DNA from: a virus
Length of the DNA stretch: 43,520 bases
IMG/VR virus record: IMGVR_UViG_3300021960_000157
Coordinates: 1-43,520 of that record
Strand: one strand, 5' to 3'
The notes under the pieces are model-generated. The model was given only the letters and a program-made list of their open reading frames with translations. It ran no database searches and was not told the origin of the DNA. This document shows positions 41,505 to 43,520 of this stretch, piece after piece (position 1 is the first letter of the stretch; each line of letters opens with the position of its first letter). The translations under genes and the position numbers were made by a program.

Positions 41505-41945
41505 TTATGCAGGTTCTTCGCCTTCTGGTTTCTTTCTTCCAATATTATACTTAGTCTCAAGAATCCAATCTCCCTTGTCTTTGTACGACAGGACCTTGAT
41601 CTGATTCAGAGGAGCAATGTCGGCAATTTGGTCTACATTGACGACTTTGATTAGACCCCAATCCGCAAGCAGTTGAGAGATACGATTACGACGCTGGACA
41701 TCGTTCACCGTAAGATTTGCTCTCTTACCATCGAGGGCAAAGAGTTCTTTAAAGTGTACGATATAGTAACGACCCTGCTTATGGAGAATGTGGCAGGACT
41801 GATACAGTTTCTTTTCTTTACGGGATGCAACTCCAATCCTCGTAAGAGTTTCTCGCACCTTCAGGAAGTCATCAGGTTCGCTTAGTGCAACTTCTACCAT
41901 CTGATCGGCAGACCAGTTCACAGTGGGTTCAACAACGACGCTCAT
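41505..41945 (-). CDS. regA: Translational repressor RegA
   Basis: This 146-residue protein binds the start regions of early mRNAs and stops their translation. It matches T4 RegA in FLKVRETLTRIGVASRKEKK, LYQSCHILHKQGRYYIVHFK and LLADWGLIKVV. The first 15 residues are an extension relative to T4. A second start (MVEVALSEPDDF, 41900) would match the T4 start but lacks a better ribosome site. It sits in the usual block with gp62 and gp43. Confidence 0.95.
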   Translation of the reverse strand: MSVVVEPTVNWSADQMVEVALSEPDDFLKVRETLTRIGVASRKEKKLYQSCHILHKQGRYYIVHFKELFALDGKRANLTVNDVQRRNRISQLLADWGLIKVVNVDQIADIAPLNQIKVLSYKDKGDWILETKYNIGRKKPEGEEPA

Positions 41946-41972
41946 CTCAATAAAGCAAAATGTTTTTATTAT

Positions 41973-42776
41973 TTAGTAAATAATTCTTGGAGCAGACGGA
42001 CCTTCTCCAATACCAGTGCCTTTAGTGATGTATTCAGTACATCCATGATAATAATATTCGATCTCATATTTTTTATGGAGATCCTTCTTGTTAATCTTTT
42101 TGCCCGTAATTTCTTCGTAGATAGTCATAAATGTTCCGAACATATGCCACTGTAATGGTGGAATATATGATGGGGACAAACAGATAAAGATTTGATCAAA
42201 CTCATAGTTATCTTTCCAATCATATCTCTCCATGGTGGAGTATGTAAAATTAGGAAGATGCTTCTCAGCATATTGAATGTGATCTATATTTTCACTCTTA
42301 TCATCACCGATCCAAGTATAAGAAGATAGTCTACCTTTAGTATGTAACCACAGAGACCAATTACCTTCCATCACTCTATCGTAACACTCAAGAAGTTTAC
42401 GCTCGTAGAGAGAGTTTACATCTCCAGATTCATCCTCATTCGATATACGAAACACTCCAGAGAAAACATCATCATGATGATCGATATTGATAATGTCGAT
42501 ATCGGTATGTCCCTCTAGTCCATAAAGAATGTTGTCATGATCATAACCAAAATAAACTTCTCTACAGTTTCTAAGTGCTCTAAGATAGACACGAAGACAA
42601 TAGTGATAATATTCTATGTTGATGTCATGCCTGAACTCTCCAGGAAAATCATTAAACAATTGCCACCATTTTAAGACTGGCCATTGATCATAATTTTCCT
42701 CACGGATCTCATCAATTTTATTATGATTAATCGCTGGTTCGCAAATATAGTCCAAGTCAATACTTAGAACTCTCAT
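41973..42776 (-). CDS. Putative metal hydrolase of arginase-like fold
   Basis: A 267-residue protein starting LSIDLDYI, with DIDIINIDHHDDVFSG (Asp/His-rich, metal-site-like) and a later FDQIFICLSPSYIPPLQW. The layout resembles the UPF0489/arginase-deacetylase-like proteins, which bind metals through Asp and His. The substrate is unknown. It overlaps gp62 by four bases and stands just before regA, which is unusual for an enzyme gene. Confidence in the family is moderate. Confidence 0.5.
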   Translation of the reverse strand: MRVLSIDLDYICEPAINHNKIDEIREENYDQWPVLKWWQLFNDFPGEFRHDINIEYYHYCLRVYLRALRNCREVYFGYDHDNILYGLEGHTDIDIINIDHHDDVFSGVFRISNEDESGDVNSLYERKLLECYDRVMEGNWSLWLHTKGRLSSYTWIGDDKSENIDHIQYAEKHLPNFTYSTMERYDWKDNYEFDQIFICLSPSYIPPLQWHMFGTFMTIYEEITGKKINKKDLHKKYEIEYYYHGCTEYITKGTGIGEGPSAPRIIY

Positions 42777-43156
42777 TTCATACCACCCGTATCCATTTTC
42801 TTTTTGATGTAAGCGATCTGTTCTTTAGTCAGAATCCTGAGAGTCTGATGTGCTTTTTCATCACTGTATCTATAGTATTTTTTGACGGCATCAAGGTCGG
42901 AGATCTTCTCCTTCTTTAACCACGGAGAGAACCTACGCTTCTTACGAAGACTGTTGAGTAGAAACTTATACTGCATGTCCTTGTCCAGAAAGTGACTCTT
43001 GTTCATCTCATTCGCGAACATGATAGAGTCGATGTGTCCAGACAGACACTTGTTCACAATGAATGGAGGATACTTCTTAATAGCAGAAGGATCCTCTTCC
43101 AGAAGGTCATCCTTTGTGAAGTTTATAGAGTTCAACCAGTCTTTGAGTTCCATCAT
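42773..43156 (-). CDS. 62: Clamp-loader small subunit (gp62)
   Basis: A 127-residue helical, basic protein matching the cyanophage gp62 type: ELKDWLNSINFTKDDLLEED, then HIDSIMFANEMNKSHFLDKD and RKKRRFSPWLKKEK. It works with gp44 to load the gp45 clamp. T4 gp62 is longer (187), but cyanophage proteins are short. The ATG at 43156 overlaps the stop of the 47-aa gene as ATGA; a second ATG at 43153 is possible. gp44 and gp45 are not in this window. Confidence 0.85.
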   Translation of the reverse strand: MMELKDWLNSINFTKDDLLEEDPSAIKKYPPFIVNKCLSGHIDSIMFANEMNKSHFLDKDMQYKFLLNSLRKKRRFSPWLKKEKISDLDAVKKYYRYSDEKAHQTLRILTKEQIAYIKKKMDTGGMK

Positions 43157-43296
43157 TTCATTTTAACATTAACACTGAGAACTTGGGCACCAGGGTTGCG
43201 AGCAAGGGCAACAGACCTGGCATGGGCATAGTCACGAGCAACGACCTCTTCGGTGAACACAGTGCCTGCCACATAGAGTTTAACTTCACACTTCAT
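43153..43296 (-). CDS. Small conserved protein, 47 aa
   Basis: An ATG at 43296 opens a 47-codon frame to TGA at 43153-43155. The product MKCEVKLYVAGTVFTEEVVA continues RDYAHARSVALARNP and ends SVNVKMK, a small alpha/beta protein. The ATGA overlap with gp62, and an 11-base overlap with the upstream methylase gene, support it. I recall similar proteins next to gp62 in cyanophages. Function unknown. Confidence 0.75.
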   Translation of the reverse strand: MKCEVKLYVAGTVFTEEVVARDYAHARSVALARNPGAQVLSVNVKMK

Positions 43297-43520
43297 AATT
43301 CATCAATAATAGTTCTTTACGGTCTTGCTGGTTCTTCATGTAATCACCGACCGAACGCATTGTGTAGGTCAGATCATACTCCTGAGCGTTCCATCCTTCA
43401 AAACGATCCTTAACCAACTGGGCAGAGTTATACGAAACCATCATAGGACCAGTATGATTATCGCAATCAGCAGCAAACTTATCGTGATCAAATCCTTTGT
43501 GCATTGATCCCTTACGCCCA
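43286..43520 (-). CDS. Partial DNA adenine methylase (Dam-like), C-terminal end
   Basis: Only the C-terminal 78 residues or so lie in the window; the frame stays open to the right edge (GRKGSMHKGFDHDKFA before the segment). HKGFDHDKFA, PMMVSYNSAQLVKDRF, EYDLTYTMRS and the final KELLLMNYEV match the C-terminal region of Dam-type N6-adenine methyltransferases. Such enzymes may protect phage DNA or regulate it. The catalytic DPPY region lies outside the window, so activity cannot be judged. Confidence 0.75.
   Translation of the reverse strand, partial: GRKGSMHKGFDHDKFAADCDNHTGPMMVSYNSAQLVKDRFEGWNAQEYDLTYTMRSVGDYMKNQQDRKELLLMNYEV

Noticed and set aside
41502-41509. CATAAATA on the minus strand at the regA stop as a late promoter
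   Set aside because: One mismatch to TATAAATA, it contains the TAA stop of regA, and a strong terminator follows before any gene.

Overview
This window is part of the genome of a T4-like cyanophage (a contractile-tailed myovirus of marine Synechococcus or Prochlorococcus). It carries T4-type replication genes (DNA polymerase gp43, UvsX, gp41 helicase, gp61 primase, RegA, gp62, NrdA/NrdB). Alongside these are typical cyanophage auxiliary genes: ferredoxin petF, high-light-inducible hli, transaldolase talC, mazG and hsp20. There are also T4-like late promoters (TATAAATA) and several tRNAs for A-ending codons. Every supported gene lies on the minus strand, so transcription runs from the right end to the left end. 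Genes are packed with ATGA, GTGA or TAATG overlaps, and no gene-free stretch exceeds 300 bases.

Layout in transcription order. (1) 43520-33430, replication block: the C-terminal end of a Dam-like methylase, a 47-aa protein, gp62, an arginase-fold-like protein, regA, hsp20, two small proteins, gp43, uvsX, gp41, a 2OG-oxygenase-like protein, mazG and small genes. Strong intrinsic terminators immediately followed by extended -10 promoters flank hsp20. (2) 33430-27660: an unknown 443-aa protein, a 2OG oxygenase and virion-like proteins behind late promoters. One of these genes ends at a dnaX-like -1 ribosomal frameshift signal that would fuse it to the next reading frame. (3) 27660-19450: a coiled-coil membrane protein, gp61 primase, nrdA, nrdB, small genes, a 2OG oxygenase and a large Ala/Pro-rich protein behind a late promoter. 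(4) 19410-13200: a SegE-like GIY-YIG protein, an exported lysozyme-like protein, talC, and five tRNA genes (Arg, Thr, Gly, Asn, Val) interleaved with four 2OG-oxygenase-like genes and small genes. (5) 13200-1850: a near-consensus sigma-70 promoter followed by a surface-glycan island. It contains gmd, a C-methyltransferase, GDP-fucose synthase, a GT11 fucosyltransferase, a GT6 (ABO-type) transferase, an FkbM methyltransferase, further glycosyltransferases, another methyltransferase and a GT25 enzyme. (6) 1850-1: an exported outer-membrane-like protein under a late promoter with a strong terminator, then hli, a 28-aa membrane peptide and petF behind a perfect-consensus early promoter that overlaps an inverted repeat.

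The early and replication genes make nucleotides and copy DNA; talC, hli and petF support host carbon and light metabolism. The glycan island looks able to make GDP-L-fucose and to build a fucosylated, methylated surface glycan. The most unusual points are the candidate programmed frameshift near 29712, the paired GT11/GT6 genes that resemble the histo-blood-group pathway, and two protein genes whose stop codon is the T8-A9-G10 of a downstream tRNA.
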